14,379 nucleotides of DNA from contig CALHPT010000216.1 of assembly GCA_938036405.1 (NCBI GenBank), positions 1-14,379 of the forward strand, given 5' to 3'. Within the stretch, counting starts at the first letter, position 1, and every line of letters begins with the position of its first letter. A program made the translations under genes and the position numbers. Below are positions 6,716 to 13,984 of the stretch, in pieces. Below the pieces are notes generated by a model that was given only the letters and a program-made list of their open reading frames with translations, was not told where the DNA came from and did no database searches. This DNA comes from an uncultured Tannerella sp. (lineage in GTDB: Bacteria > Bacteroidota > Bacteroidia > Bacteroidales > Tannerellaceae).

Positions 6716-7870
6716 TTACTCTGTCACGCAGACTTTCTCGGCCGTGTCACCCACCTGGACGATGTGATAACCGGCCATCAGGCTGAGGGTGCTCGAGCCA
6801 GCTGGAGCGCTGAACGTCTGCAACAGGCGACCGCTGATGTCGAAGATGCGGACAAGCTCCGGCTGCGGAAGCGTGAGGTAAAGCACGCCATCGGTAGCGT
6901 AGATGCGGCGACCGTCCACCTCGGCGTTGGCCACGGTGCCGACCTTCAGGAACTCGTTCCAAATGGGCATCGAGCGATACGCCGACTCTGTTCCCCGAGG
7001 AACATTCAGCTGCACGTTGGCAACGGGTACGGACGGGAAGATCGGATGACGTGGCATAGGCGGAACGGTCCACCCTACGGTCACTTTGCGCAGGCCTGTA
7101 CACCCACCGAACGCACCACTCTTAATCTCCGTCACACTGGCGGGGATAGAGACATTCGTCAAGGATGTGCAACCCCAGAACGCGTTCTTATCGATCTCAC
7201 GCAGGCCGAGGGGCAGCGTGGCGGCCTTCAGGGCCGTACAGCCATAGAAGGCGCCCTCGTCGATGTCCGTGAGCCCAGCCGCGGGGAAAGAAACGGAGGC
7301 CAACGAGGTACAGCCCGAGAAGGCTCCCTTTTCGATCTCACGCAGGCCGAGGGGCAGCGTGATGGAGGGCAGGGAGGTACAGTTCGCAAAGGCGCCGTCG
7401 CCCACCTTCTGTATACCCTGCGGCAGCGTAACGGAACGCAGCGAAGAGCATTTGTAGAAGACTCCCTTTTCGATTTCGGTCACGCCAACAGGCAGCGTAA
7501 TGGCAGGCAGGGCAGAGCAATTCGAAAAGGCGTAATCCTCGATTTGCGTCACGCCAGCGGGGATCTGCACCGAGGTCAGGGCGCTACTCCCTGCAAAAGC
7601 ATACTCGCCGATGCTTGTGATGCCGCTCCCGATAACGATCGATTTGATCTCCGCCCGGTGCTTGGCCCACGGTGCGGGTTGAAAGTTGGAATAGTCCGGG
7701 ATGCGGCCGTAACCTGTGAGGGTCAAGGTGCGCGTGGCGGTCTCGTACTTCCAATTTATCGAGCTATTCCCATAACCACCGCCGGGTAGGGGGCCATATT
7801 GTGCCTTCAGGGTGGCACTTCCCAGTGTCGCCGCAAGGGCTATGCATAAGCATGTAATCAACTTTTCCAT
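6716..7870 (-). CDS. BspA-like leucine-rich-repeat surface protein with T9SS-type C-terminus
   Basis: A 384-residue secreted protein. Residues 1-23 form a signal peptide (basic start, CLCIALAATLGSATLKA). Residues 35-80 are a BspA-type N-terminal segment (INWKYETATRTLTLTGYG, then YSNFQPAPWAKHRAEIKSI). Eight LRR_5 repeats of 23 residues run from about 83 to 267 with the pattern GLxEIxxxAFxGCTSLxSVTLP. The last 60 or so residues (VRIFDISGRLLQTFSAP, then AGYHIVQVGDTAEKVCV) resemble the type IX secretion C-terminal sorting domain, so the protein is probably exported and anchored on the cell surface. In Tannerella, BspA relatives mediate binding to host proteins and other bacteria; here that is inference from the fold. 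The gene starts 40 bases after deoC with no promoter or terminator between, so it may be the last gene of the dtd-mazG-deoC transcript. Confidence 0.88.
   Translation of the reverse strand: MEKLITCLCIALAATLGSATLKAQYGPLPGGGYGNSSINWKYETATRTLTLTGYGRIPDYSNFQPAPWAKHRAEIKSIVIGSGITSIGEYAFAGSSALTSVQIPAGVTQIEDYAFSNCSALPAITLPVGVTEIEKGVFYKCSSLRSVTLPQGIQKVGDGAFANCTSLPSITLPLGLREIEKGAFSGCTSLASVSFPAAGLTDIDEGAFYGCTALKAATLPLGLREIDKNAFWGCTSLTNVSIPASVTEIKSGAFGGCTGLRKVTVGWTVPPMPRHPIFPSVPVANVQLNVPRGTESAYRSMPIWNEFLKVGTVANAEVDGRRIYATDGVLYLTLPQPELVRIFDISGRLLQTFSAPAGSSTLSLMAGYHIVQVGDTAEKVCVTE
7191..7361 (-). repeat. Duplicated leucine-rich-repeat pair inside the surface-protein gene
   Basis: A 30-base stretch at 7191-7220 recurs exactly at 7332-7361, 141 bases (47 codons) apart. 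It encodes the TLPLGLREI part of two repeats, one with ...EIEKGAF and one with ...EIDKNAF following. This indicates a recent duplication or conversion of a two-repeat block. Confidence 0.75.
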
Positions 7871-7910
7871 CTTCTTTTCTCTTGTCTAATGGTTATATAT
7901 CTATTGTGAT

Positions 7911-8840
7911 CTATAATCTCTTGCGAATGTCTTGTACGAGGCTGCTGGCTCCGATGCGGAAGGTGTCTTTATGCAGCCATTCGGCCCCGAGCAACTCCCG
8001 GACGAGGGTGTAATACTTCACCGCATCCTCGGCCGTCCGTACGCCTCCAGAGACCTTCAGGCCAGCCCGTCGCCCACTGATCTTTTGGTATTGCTTCAGC
8101 ACACGACAGATGGTGTAGACGGCTTCAGGCGTGGCGCCAGGATAGCCCTTGCCCGTAGACGTCTTGACGAAGTCGGCGCCCGAATAGAGGGCCAGGATGG
8201 TGGCTCGGTGGATCTCCTCGGCCGAGGCTAAAGCGCCCGTCTCAAGGATCACCTTCAGCCGTGCACCGCGACAGCTCTCTTTGATCTCCTGCAATTCGTC
8301 GCTCAGCTCCTCGTAGGCCTCTTCCTTGAAAAGCCCCAGGTTCATGACCACATCAATCTCGTCTGCACCGGCCAGGACGGCCATACCGACCTCCGCAATC
8401 TTGACCTCCGGGAAGGTCTGCGAGGCGGGGAATCCAGCCGCTACGGCGGCTATCGAAACGTCCTTGACTTGCAAGGCCTGCCGAACGGTCTCGGTGAAGT
8501 TGGGGTACGTACACACGGCAGCCACATTGGATACATCCGGGCGGGTTCCCTCCCACTGATTGACCTCCGTATCGACCATCTGCCAGACGGAATCCTTCGT
8601 GTCCAAGGTGGTCAGCGTGGTGAGGTCGATCAGGCCGTGGAGCTGCTTCAGCGTGTCTTCCGTGAAGTGCTTAGGCGCCTTTTCAGCCAGCAATTGGGCT
8701 GTCTTTTCGGCCACCTCCGCGTCCGTCAGAGCGGGTTCAAAGCGGTTGAAGCATTCGTGATACTTATCCGCCATCTCCTCCTCATCGTGGTGATGATGGC
8801 AGTCGCAGTCGTGGTGATGTTCGTGTTCGTTTCTGTTCAT
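7911..8840 (-). CDS. deoC: Deoxyribose-phosphate aldolase with His-rich N-terminal extension
   Basis: A 309-residue class I aldolase that splits 2-deoxyribose-5-phosphate into glyceraldehyde-3-phosphate and acetaldehyde, for deoxynucleoside salvage in the cytoplasm. The Schiff-base lysine is Lys226 in GADFVKTSTGKG, the second catalytic lysine is Lys262 in LKVSGGVRT, and the acidic residue is Asp163 in DEIDVVMN. It is longer than E. coli DeoC (259). Part of the extra length is the segment DKYHECFNRFEPALTDAEV, which I believe is shared by Bacteroidetes homologues. The first 22 residues are unusual: HEHHHDCDCHHHHDEEE (from residue 6) has seven His and two Cys and looks like a metal-binding tail. 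The ATG at 8840 is one base after the mazG stop, which favours it; an in-frame start at 8882 would lie within mazG, and Met23 would remove the His tail. Confidence 0.95.
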   Translation of the reverse strand: MNRNEHEHHHDCDCHHHHDEEEMADKYHECFNRFEPALTDAEVAEKTAQLLAEKAPKHFTEDTLKQLHGLIDLTTLTTLDTKDSVWQMVDTEVNQWEGTRPDVSNVAAVCTYPNFTETVRQALQVKDVSIAAVAAGFPASQTFPEVKIAEVGMAVLAGADEIDVVMNLGLFKEEAYEELSDELQEIKESCRGARLKVILETGALASAEEIHRATILALYSGADFVKTSTGKGYPGATPEAVYTICRVLKQYQKISGRRAGLKVSGGVRTAEDAVKYYTLVRELLGAEWLHKDTFRIGASSLVQDIRKRL

Positions 8841-8841
8841 C

Positions 8842-9186
8842 CTATTGTAGTTTTTGATTGTGTAAATGCCTCTCGTTGTCACGTTCGGTTTTCTTCTTCA
8901 GGTTCCTCTCGAAAGCCTCGGTCAGGTCGACGCCCGTCTGGTTAGCCAGACAGACCAAAACCCACAGCACATCGGCCATCTCGTCGGCCAAATCATGCTT
9001 CGCATCGCTGGCCTTAAACGATTGTTCGCCATATCGACGGGCCATGATACGCGCCACCTCTCCCACTTCTTCGGTAAGGATGGCCATGTTCGTCAGCTCG
9101 CTGAAGTAGCGTACGCCGTAGGTTTTGATCCATTCGTCGACGCGGCGTTGCACGTCTCTTATCGTCAGGTTTTCCATCTCGTTCAT
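8842..9186 (-). CDS. MazG-like nucleotide pyrophosphohydrolase
   Basis: A 114-residue all-alpha NTP pyrophosphatase of the MazG family, which hydrolyses (d)NTPs, often non-canonical ones, to monophosphate and pyrophosphate. The metal-binding signature is visible: EEVGE at residues 39-43, then E69-M-A-D72 in DLADEMADVLWVLV. The length fits single-domain MazG-like proteins rather than the two-domain E. coli MazG. It is part of a tight cluster: its ATG overlaps the dtd stop as ATGA, and its own stop is followed one base later by the deoC start. The lysine/arginine-rich tail after residue 95 is probably flexible. The precise substrate cannot be read from sequence. Confidence 0.9.
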   Translation of the reverse strand: MNEMENLTIRDVQRRVDEWIKTYGVRYFSELTNMAILTEEVGEVARIMARRYGEQSFKASDAKHDLADEMADVLWVLVCLANQTGVDLTEAFERNLKKKTERDNERHLHNQKLQ

Positions 9187-9635
9187 TCCTTATGCTTCGT
9201 GTCTATAACAATCGTCACGGGGCCATCGTTCACCAGCGACACCTTCATATCGGCGCCGAAGATGCCCGTCTTTACCCGTTTTCCCAAGTATTGGCTCATC
9301 GTTTCGCAAAACGATTCATAGAGCGGAATGGCAATATCCGGCTTCGAGGCGCGGATATACGACGGCCGATTGCCCTTCTTTACAGAGGCATAGAGCGTGA
9401 ACTGACTAACGACGAGCAGCTCGCCCTCCACATCCTTCACGGAGCGATTCATCACGCCCTCTGCGTCGTCGAAAATGCGCAGGTTGGCCACCTTTTGCGC
9501 CGTCCACTCCAAGTCGTCCGACGTGTCCGCATCCTCGAAACCCACCAAAAGCAGCATCCCCTGCCCTATCTCCGCCACACACTTTGCGTCTACAACCACG
9601 GAGGCCTCTCGTACGCGTTGCACTATGGTTCTCAT
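9183..9635 (-). CDS. dtd: D-aminoacyl-tRNA deacylase
   Basis: A 150-residue deacylase that removes D-amino acids (and glycine from mischarged tRNA-Ala) from tRNA, protecting translation. It is near full length for the family (about 145-150). Both catalytic signatures are intact: SQFTLYA at 77-83 and NDGPVT at 136-141, the latter giving the cross-subunit Gly-cisPro motif of the dimer. The start MRTIVQRVREASVVV is the standard family N-terminus. Its stop codon overlaps the next start as ATGA, so mazG translation is likely coupled. No TAnnTTTG is seen upstream; the 203-bp gap to uvrC instead carries an inverted repeat and the 42-bp repeat block. Confidence 0.97.
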   Translation of the reverse strand: MRTIVQRVREASVVVDAKCVAEIGQGMLLLVGFEDADTSDDLEWTAQKVANLRIFDDAEGVMNRSVKDVEGELLVVSQFTLYASVKKGNRPSYIRASKPDIAIPLYESFCETMSQYLGKRVKTGIFGADMKVSLVNDGPVTIVIDTKHKE

Positions 9636-9675
9636 CTTCTCTCTTCTATTGTTATGATCATCTAATCTATTCTTC

Positions 9676-9694
9676 CTGTTAAAATCCTTAACAG
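9676..9694. promoter_or_regulatory. Perfect 7-bp inverted repeat upstream of dtd
   Basis: CTGTTAA-AATCC-TTAACAG is a perfect dyad 41 bases before the dtd start codon. The TGTTAA/TTAACA half-sites are of the type bound by dimeric regulators, but the spacing is unusually tight for Crp/Fnr and no factor can be named. A stem-loop in the dtd leader is the alternative. Confidence 0.4.
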
Positions 9695-9698
9695 ATCA

Positions 9699-9841
9699 CC
9701 CATTGACTGTTGTCAATGGGGCAAAAAACGTGTTTTAAATGGCTCTGACTGCTGTCAATGACATCCAAAACGCATTTTAGGTGCCTCTGACTGTTGTCAA
9801 TGGGGTAAAAAACGCGTTTTAGATGCCATTGACTACTGTCA
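9699..9841. repeat. 42-bp tandem repeat block with alternating palindromes, reaching the uvrC stop codon
   Basis: Units beginning TGACTGTTGTCA (or variants) start at 9704, 9746, 9788 and 9830, each 42 bp apart, the last truncated. Each holds a TGAC-N4-GTCA dyad and an AAAACGCGTTTT-like palindrome (perfect in the third copy; AAAACGTGTTTT and AAAACGCATTTT in the others). In the first copy the dyad is a perfect 9-bp stem, CCCATTGAC-TGTT-GTCAATGGG. The truncated last copy supplies the uvrC stop codon. On the - strand AAAACGCG is followed by TTTTTT, so it may attenuate transcription between uvrC and dtd. Confidence 0.85.
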
Positions 9842-11650
9842 ACGAGATGCCACCCCCAACCCTTCGACCACTAACGCCGCTTTTTTCTTTCCGATCAGCT
9901 CCTCCAACTCCGCGGGCGGTGCCCCTCGAATGCGCTTCACGCTTTTGTATTTCTTCAGCAGCGCCTCCTTCGTCTTCTCCCCGATACCTTTTATCGTATC
10001 CAGCTCGGAGACGATCTGCCCCTTGCTGCGCATATGCCGGTGAAAAGTGATGCCGAAGCGGTGCGCCTCGTCGCGCAAATGTTGGATCACCTTCAGCGTC
10101 TCAGACGTCTTGTCGAGCACCAACGGGAACGGATCGCCAGGGTAAAAGATCTCCTCAAGCCGCTCGGCCAGCCCCAGAATAGAGATCTTGCCTAACAGAT
10201 TCAGCTCACGAAGCACCTCCGTGGCCACATTCAGCTGCCCCTTTCCCCCATCGATGATGATCAGCTGTGGCAGCGGCGCCTCTTCCTCCAGAAGTCTTGT
10301 ATAACGCCGTGTGACAATCTCACGCATCGAAGCGAAATCGTTCGGTCCCACGACGGTCTTGATATGGAAATGGCGGTAATCCTTCTTCGACGGCTTCGCC
10401 TTCTTGAACACCACACACGCGGCCACAGGGTTCGTTCCCTGGATATTCGAGTTGTCGAAACACTCTATATGCATCGGTAAAACGGGCAGATGCAAGTCCT
10501 TTTGGATCGTAGTCAGAAGGCGTGTGGTACGTTGCTCAGGGTTGAACTTTTCCGAGCGTTTCAGTTTATCCACCTTGTATTGCTTTGCATTCTGAAGTGA
10601 AAGCTCGAGCAACTTCCGTTTATCCCCCCTTTGAGGAACGGTGAAGCTGATTCCTTCCGGGAAGACGCCTTCGGGAATAAACGGCACAATAATCTCACCC
10701 GCATGGCTACGAAAGCGCTCGCGCATCTCCACTATACCCAGCCCAAGCACGTATTCTTTCTGTTCATCGTCGAGTTTCTTTTGATACTCGATCGTATAGA
10801 CCTGAACGATCGCACCGCTCCCGACATGCATGTAATTGATGAAAAAGGACGTCTCGTTTTCGTCCAACGAAAACACATCCACGTTGTGCAGCATCGGCAC
10901 AACGGTAGATTTCAGCCTAAAACTTTCCACTAAATCATACTGTCGCTTCACCTCTTGCGCCTCTTCAAAACGCATCTCTTCAGCAAGCGCCTTCATTCGC
11001 TCGAGCAACAATTCACTCACCTTCGAGCTGTTTCCCTTCAGAATCTCCTTGATATCGGCGATATTCCTGTTGTATTCCTCCGCTTCCTGCATCCCCACAC
11101 ACGGCGCCTTACAACGCTTGATATGGTACTGCAAACAGACTTTGTATTTACCCGATCCGATAGCCTCGGGCGTCAATGCGTGTTTGCAATTACGAATCGG
11201 ATAAAGCTGTTTGATCAGGTGGAGTAGCGTACGGATAAAGTGTACAGATGAATAGGGTCCATAATACAGCGAACCGTCACGAATAATGTTGCGCGTTTGG
11301 AAGATGCGTGGAAAGGGCTCATTCTTGATAACGATCGAAGGATACGTCTTATCGTCCTTCAATAATACATTGTATCGGGGGCGATACTGCTTGATCAGAT
11401 TATTCTCCAATAGTAGCGCGTCCGCCTCCGAGTCGACAACGATATATCGAAGGTCGTAGATCTGCTTTACCAATACGCGCGTCTTCCTGTTCTCGTGCTC
11501 CTTTTGGAAGTATGAGGAGATGCGCTTACGTAGATTCTTAGCCTTACCCACATAGATCACCGTACCCTTCGCGTCGTAATACTGATAGCATCCGGGGCTC
11601 TCAGGGATAGTGGAGAGTAGCGATGTGATGTAATTCAATCGATCATTCAT
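9839..11650 (-). CDS. uvrC: Excinuclease ABC subunit C
   Basis: A 603-residue UvrC that makes both incisions around bulky DNA lesions after UvrAB loading. The N-terminal GIY-YIG nuclease spans about 15-95 (GCYQYYD at 20-26, IYVGKAKNLRKRI from residue 32). A cysteine-bearing segment follows (CKHAL... CLQYHIKRCKAPC), then the UvrB-binding UVR helical pair around SKVSELLLERMKALAEEM. The RNase H-like second nuclease has HIECFDNSNIQGT, FASMREIVTRRY and LIIIDGGKGQL. Tandem helix-hairpin-helix motifs close the protein (LDTIKGIGEKTKEALLKK and the following RIRGAPPAELEELIG). The ATG at 11650 is preferred to a TTG at 11680, which lies inside the parS-like site and adds ten residues not expected in the family. 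mnmG ends 39 bases upstream, so the two are probably co-transcribed. The stop codon lies in the 42-bp repeat. Confidence 0.97.
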   Translation of the reverse strand: MNDRLNYITSLLSTIPESPGCYQYYDAKGTVIYVGKAKNLRKRISSYFQKEHENRKTRVLVKQIYDLRYIVVDSEADALLLENNLIKQYRPRYNVLLKDDKTYPSIVIKNEPFPRIFQTRNIIRDGSLYYGPYSSVHFIRTLLHLIKQLYPIRNCKHALTPEAIGSGKYKVCLQYHIKRCKAPCVGMQEAEEYNRNIADIKEILKGNSSKVSELLLERMKALAEEMRFEEAQEVKRQYDLVESFRLKSTVVPMLHNVDVFSLDENETSFFINYMHVGSGAIVQVYTIEYQKKLDDEQKEYVLGLGIVEMRERFRSHAGEIIVPFIPEGVFPEGISFTVPQRGDKRKLLELSLQNAKQYKVDKLKRSEKFNPEQRTTRLLTTIQKDLHLPVLPMHIECFDNSNIQGTNPVAACVVFKKAKPSKKDYRHFHIKTVVGPNDFASMREIVTRRYTRLLEEEAPLPQLIIIDGGKGQLNVATEVLRELNLLGKISILGLAERLEEIFYPGDPFPLVLDKTSETLKVIQHLRDEAHRFGITFHRHMRSKGQIVSELDTIKGIGEKTKEALLKKYKSVKRIRGAPPAELEELIGKKKAALVVEGLGVASR

Positions 11651-11663
11651 AGTCCATGTACCC

Positions 11664-11679
11664 AGTTCCACGTGAAACA
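11664..11679. other. parS: parS-like centromere site (ParB-binding)
   Basis: AGTTCCACGTGAAACA matches the conserved 16-bp bacterial parS palindrome (TGTTNCACGTGAAACA) at every defined position except the first base. It lies in the 39-bp gap between mnmG and uvrC. parS sites are known to cluster near replication origins and to nucleate ParB for chromosome segregation. No parA/parB genes are in the window, so binding is inferred from sequence alone. Confidence 0.75.
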
Positions 11680-11689
11680 AATCAAGGTT

Positions 11690-13570
11690 TTACCGACCGA
11701 GCAACACCAATAATACGTTGATGTCATTCGGTGAAACACCGGGAATCCTCCCCGCCTGAGCTAGTGTTTCCGGATTGATGCGGGCGAGCTTCTGTCGTGC
11801 TTCAATGGTCAGCGACTGTATCGAAGCATAATCAAAGCGTCCCTTGATCCGTATATTTTCCAGTCGAGAGATTTTATCGGCCACTAATCGTTCGCGTTTG
11901 ATGTAGCCCCCATACTTTACATCGATCTCTACAGCCTCCAAAACTTCATTTCTATAATTCGCAGAAATGGCGTCAATAATTTCTCTGAACTCAAATATGC
12001 CATTCATGGCATCTGTGAATTTGACCTGTGGGCGAGACAATACATCGACCAACTTGCATGCATGCTCCAGCGGAGACGTACCCAAACGCAGTAGTAAATC
12101 ATTCACCCGTTCAGGCGTGACAGAGAAAGATCGAATGAAGTTTGTCACCTCCTCGCAAGCTTGCTTCTTACTCAAAAATAATCGGTAGCGGTAGTCGTCT
12201 GCCAAACCTAAACGATAAGCACGCTCGGTCAGACGCATATCGGCATTATCCTGACGCAACAGGATGCGGTACTCCGCACGAGAGGTAAACATGCGATACG
12301 GCTCGTCGACACCCTTCGTCACTAAGTCGTCAATCAGCACACCGATATAAGCTTCGTCACGCCGCAAGACGAACGTCTCATCCTTTGAGTGGCAACGCAG
12401 GTGCGCATTGATGCCCGCTACTAACCCCTGCCCTGCTGCCTCCTCATAGCCCGTTGTTCCGTTGATCTGTCCGGCAAAGAATAGACGCGAGATACGCTTT
12501 GTCTCAAGCGTGTGGAGTAATTCCGTCGGATCGAAGAAGTCATATTCGATGGCGTAACCAGGGCGGTAAAGGTGGATGTCTCGAAAGGCGGGAAGCTGTT
12601 GTAGCGCCCGAAGCTGCACATCGAACGGAAGCGACGAGGAGAAGCCGTTTAGGTAGTACTCGTTCGTCTGTTCGCCCTCAGGCTCGAGAAAGAGCTGATG
12701 TTGCGTTTTATCGGCAAAGAGCATGATTTTCGTTTCGATGCTGGGACAGTAACGCGGACCGATACTCTTGATACTACCGTTGTAAAGTGGTGACTCGGAA
12801 AGTCCGCTACGCAACACTTCGTGGCAGGCTGGATTCGTGTAGAGCGTCCAGCAACTCAACTGCTTCAGTTCGCTTCGGACGTTGTCCAAATAGGAGAATC
12901 GAGATGGATCGACATCCCCTGCTTGCTCCGTAAGTTCCTCGAAATGAACGCTTCGACCGTCAATTCGGACCGGCGTACCCGTCTTCATACGGTCGGCAGT
13001 GAAGCCGAGCGAGACAAGCTGTTCCGTGAGACCTGTAACGGCTGGCTCAGCCATACGACCGCCCGAAAACCGAACACTCCCTACGTGCATCAGACCATTC
13101 AGGAACGTACCGTTAGTCAGCACGACACAACGAGCGTGAAATTCAACGCCCAATTGCGTCCGAACACCGCAAATCTCTTGCCCATCAAGCAAAAGCTGGT
13201 TCACGGTGTCTTGCCAGAGATAGAGGTTCGGGATTCCCTCGATTGTTTCACGCCAAACACGCACGAACTGAGCGCGATCGCACTGCGCACGCGGACTCCA
13301 CATGGCTGGCCCCTTACTCCGATTCAGCATACGGAACTGGATCGTCGTGCGATCTGTCACACGGCCCATCCATCCCCCCAAGGCATCGATCTCACGAACG
13401 ATCTGCCCCTTGGCAATGCCCCCCACAGCGGGGTTGCAACTCATCTGAGCCATGTTATTCATGTCGCGGGTGATGAGCAGCGTCTTCGAACCCAGTCCGG
13501 CTGCCGCAGCTGCCGCTTCGCAGCCGGCATGACCCGCACCCACCACGATCACGTCGTAATCAAACTTCAT
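11690..13570 (-). CDS. mnmG: tRNA uridine-5-carboxymethylaminomethyl modification enzyme, FAD subunit
   Basis: A 626-residue MnmG (GidA), close to the 629 residues of the E. coli enzyme. With MnmE it installs the carboxymethylaminomethyl group on wobble uridine 34 of several tRNAs. The FAD-binding fingerprint VVGAGHAGCEAAAAA is at residues 9-23. The redox/folate-active cysteines are Cys45 in SCNPAVGGIAKG and Cys275 in GPRYCPSIETK. NADH/tRNA-binding C-terminal signatures SRAEYRILLRQDNADMRLT and IPGVSPNDINVLL are present. Translation starts at the first ATG, 33 bases after a perfect promoter -7 element. It is the first gene of the - strand series with uvrC, and the gene-free origin-like region lies directly upstream, an arrangement reminiscent of gidA next to oriC in E. 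coli and other bacteria. mnmE is not in the window. Confidence 0.98.
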   Translation of the reverse strand: MKFDYDVIVVGAGHAGCEAAAAAAGLGSKTLLITRDMNNMAQMSCNPAVGGIAKGQIVREIDALGGWMGRVTDRTTIQFRMLNRSKGPAMWSPRAQCDRAQFVRVWRETIEGIPNLYLWQDTVNQLLLDGQEICGVRTQLGVEFHARCVVLTNGTFLNGLMHVGSVRFSGGRMAEPAVTGLTEQLVSLGFTADRMKTGTPVRIDGRSVHFEELTEQAGDVDPSRFSYLDNVRSELKQLSCWTLYTNPACHEVLRSGLSESPLYNGSIKSIGPRYCPSIETKIMLFADKTQHQLFLEPEGEQTNEYYLNGFSSSLPFDVQLRALQQLPAFRDIHLYRPGYAIEYDFFDPTELLHTLETKRISRLFFAGQINGTTGYEEAAGQGLVAGINAHLRCHSKDETFVLRRDEAYIGVLIDDLVTKGVDEPYRMFTSRAEYRILLRQDNADMRLTERAYRLGLADDYRYRLFLSKKQACEEVTNFIRSFSVTPERVNDLLLRLGTSPLEHACKLVDVLSRPQVKFTDAMNGIFEFREIIDAISANYRNEVLEAVEIDVKYGGYIKRERLVADKISRLENIRIKGRFDYASIQSLTIEARQKLARINPETLAQAGRIPGVSPNDINVLLVLLGR

Positions 13571-13602
13571 CTTGCTTGTAACTCCTACTTATATAACGAT
13601 TA

Positions 13603-13634
13603 CAAAGGTACGCCCGCAGCCAGATCCCTGCAAA
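13603..13634 (-). promoter_or_regulatory. mnmG promoter (-33 TTTG, -7 TACCTTTG)
   Basis: On the - strand, TTTG at 13634-13631 is followed 20 bases later by TACCTTTG at 13610-13603. Both elements match the Bacteroidetes consensus TTTG / TAnnTTTG at acceptable spacing. The -7 element ends 33 bases before the mnmG ATG. This is the best promoter in the window and probably drives mnmG-uvrC. Confidence 0.85.
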
Positions 13635-13676
13635 ATAGCGCCCCAACGGCTTCCGTAGACCGTTGAAAACCCCTTC

Positions 13677-13885
13677 ATAACTCCGTTTACAAATACTGAA
13701 AAGGAGATTTGGAGAAATCCATATGTGCTATTAGAGGATCTGTTTCCCGTCTCAGCAAAAAAAATTCCGGCAAATCGTACCCATATTCTCCACGTGAAAA
13801 TCCACCAAGAGAAGAGTTTTCCACAGCCATTTTTAATCCCCTCAAAAAGTTATTCGCAGGGTGTTTATAACTTAGATAAAGCCGC
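13677..13885. repeat. Long diverged direct repeat, copy A
   Basis: Aligns with copy B at a constant 482-base offset through ATAACTC, AGATTTGGA and ATTCT blocks (one base more after 13807). About 60 percent identity over the 44 bases from 13705 and 42 of 54 over 13832-13885, by eye. Carries the TTTTCCACA and TTATTCGCA boxes and TTTATAACTTAGATAAAG at 13864-13881. A shorter relative of this last motif, TTCATAACCCAGACAAAC, lies at 13939-13956. Confidence 0.75.
13786..13801. other. Degenerate second parS-like site
   Basis: TTCTCCACGTGAAAAT keeps the central CACGTG and the adjacent AAA but matches only about 12 of 16 bases of parS. It lies inside copy A of the long repeat; in copy B the CACGTG is CACGGT, so it is not conserved. 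Probably weak or incidental. Confidence 0.2.
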
Positions 13886-13984
13886 TCCAAAAGCGCATTC
13901 AGGGCGTTCATATCCATTTGAAAAAGCATGCCCAGGTATTCATAACCCAGACAAACAAATAATCACTGAAAAAAGAATCAACGC

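Noticed and set aside
6596..7789. 397-codon open frame on the + strand antisense to the LRR gene
   Set aside because: It arises from the regular LRR codons; the - strand frame has a signal peptide, eight LRRs and a C-terminal sorting-like domain.
8841..8882. deoC start at 8882
   Set aside because: It would overlap the end of mazG by 41 bases; the ATG at 8840, one base after the mazG stop, is a better fit.
11651..11680. TTG start of uvrC at 11680
   Set aside because: It would add ten residues not expected in UvrC and falls inside the parS-like site; the ATG at 11650 gives the usual N-terminus.
12821..13666. 281-codon open frame on the + strand antisense to mnmG
   Set aside because: The - strand encodes a complete MnmG with all conserved motifs, and the antisense product has no recognisable features.
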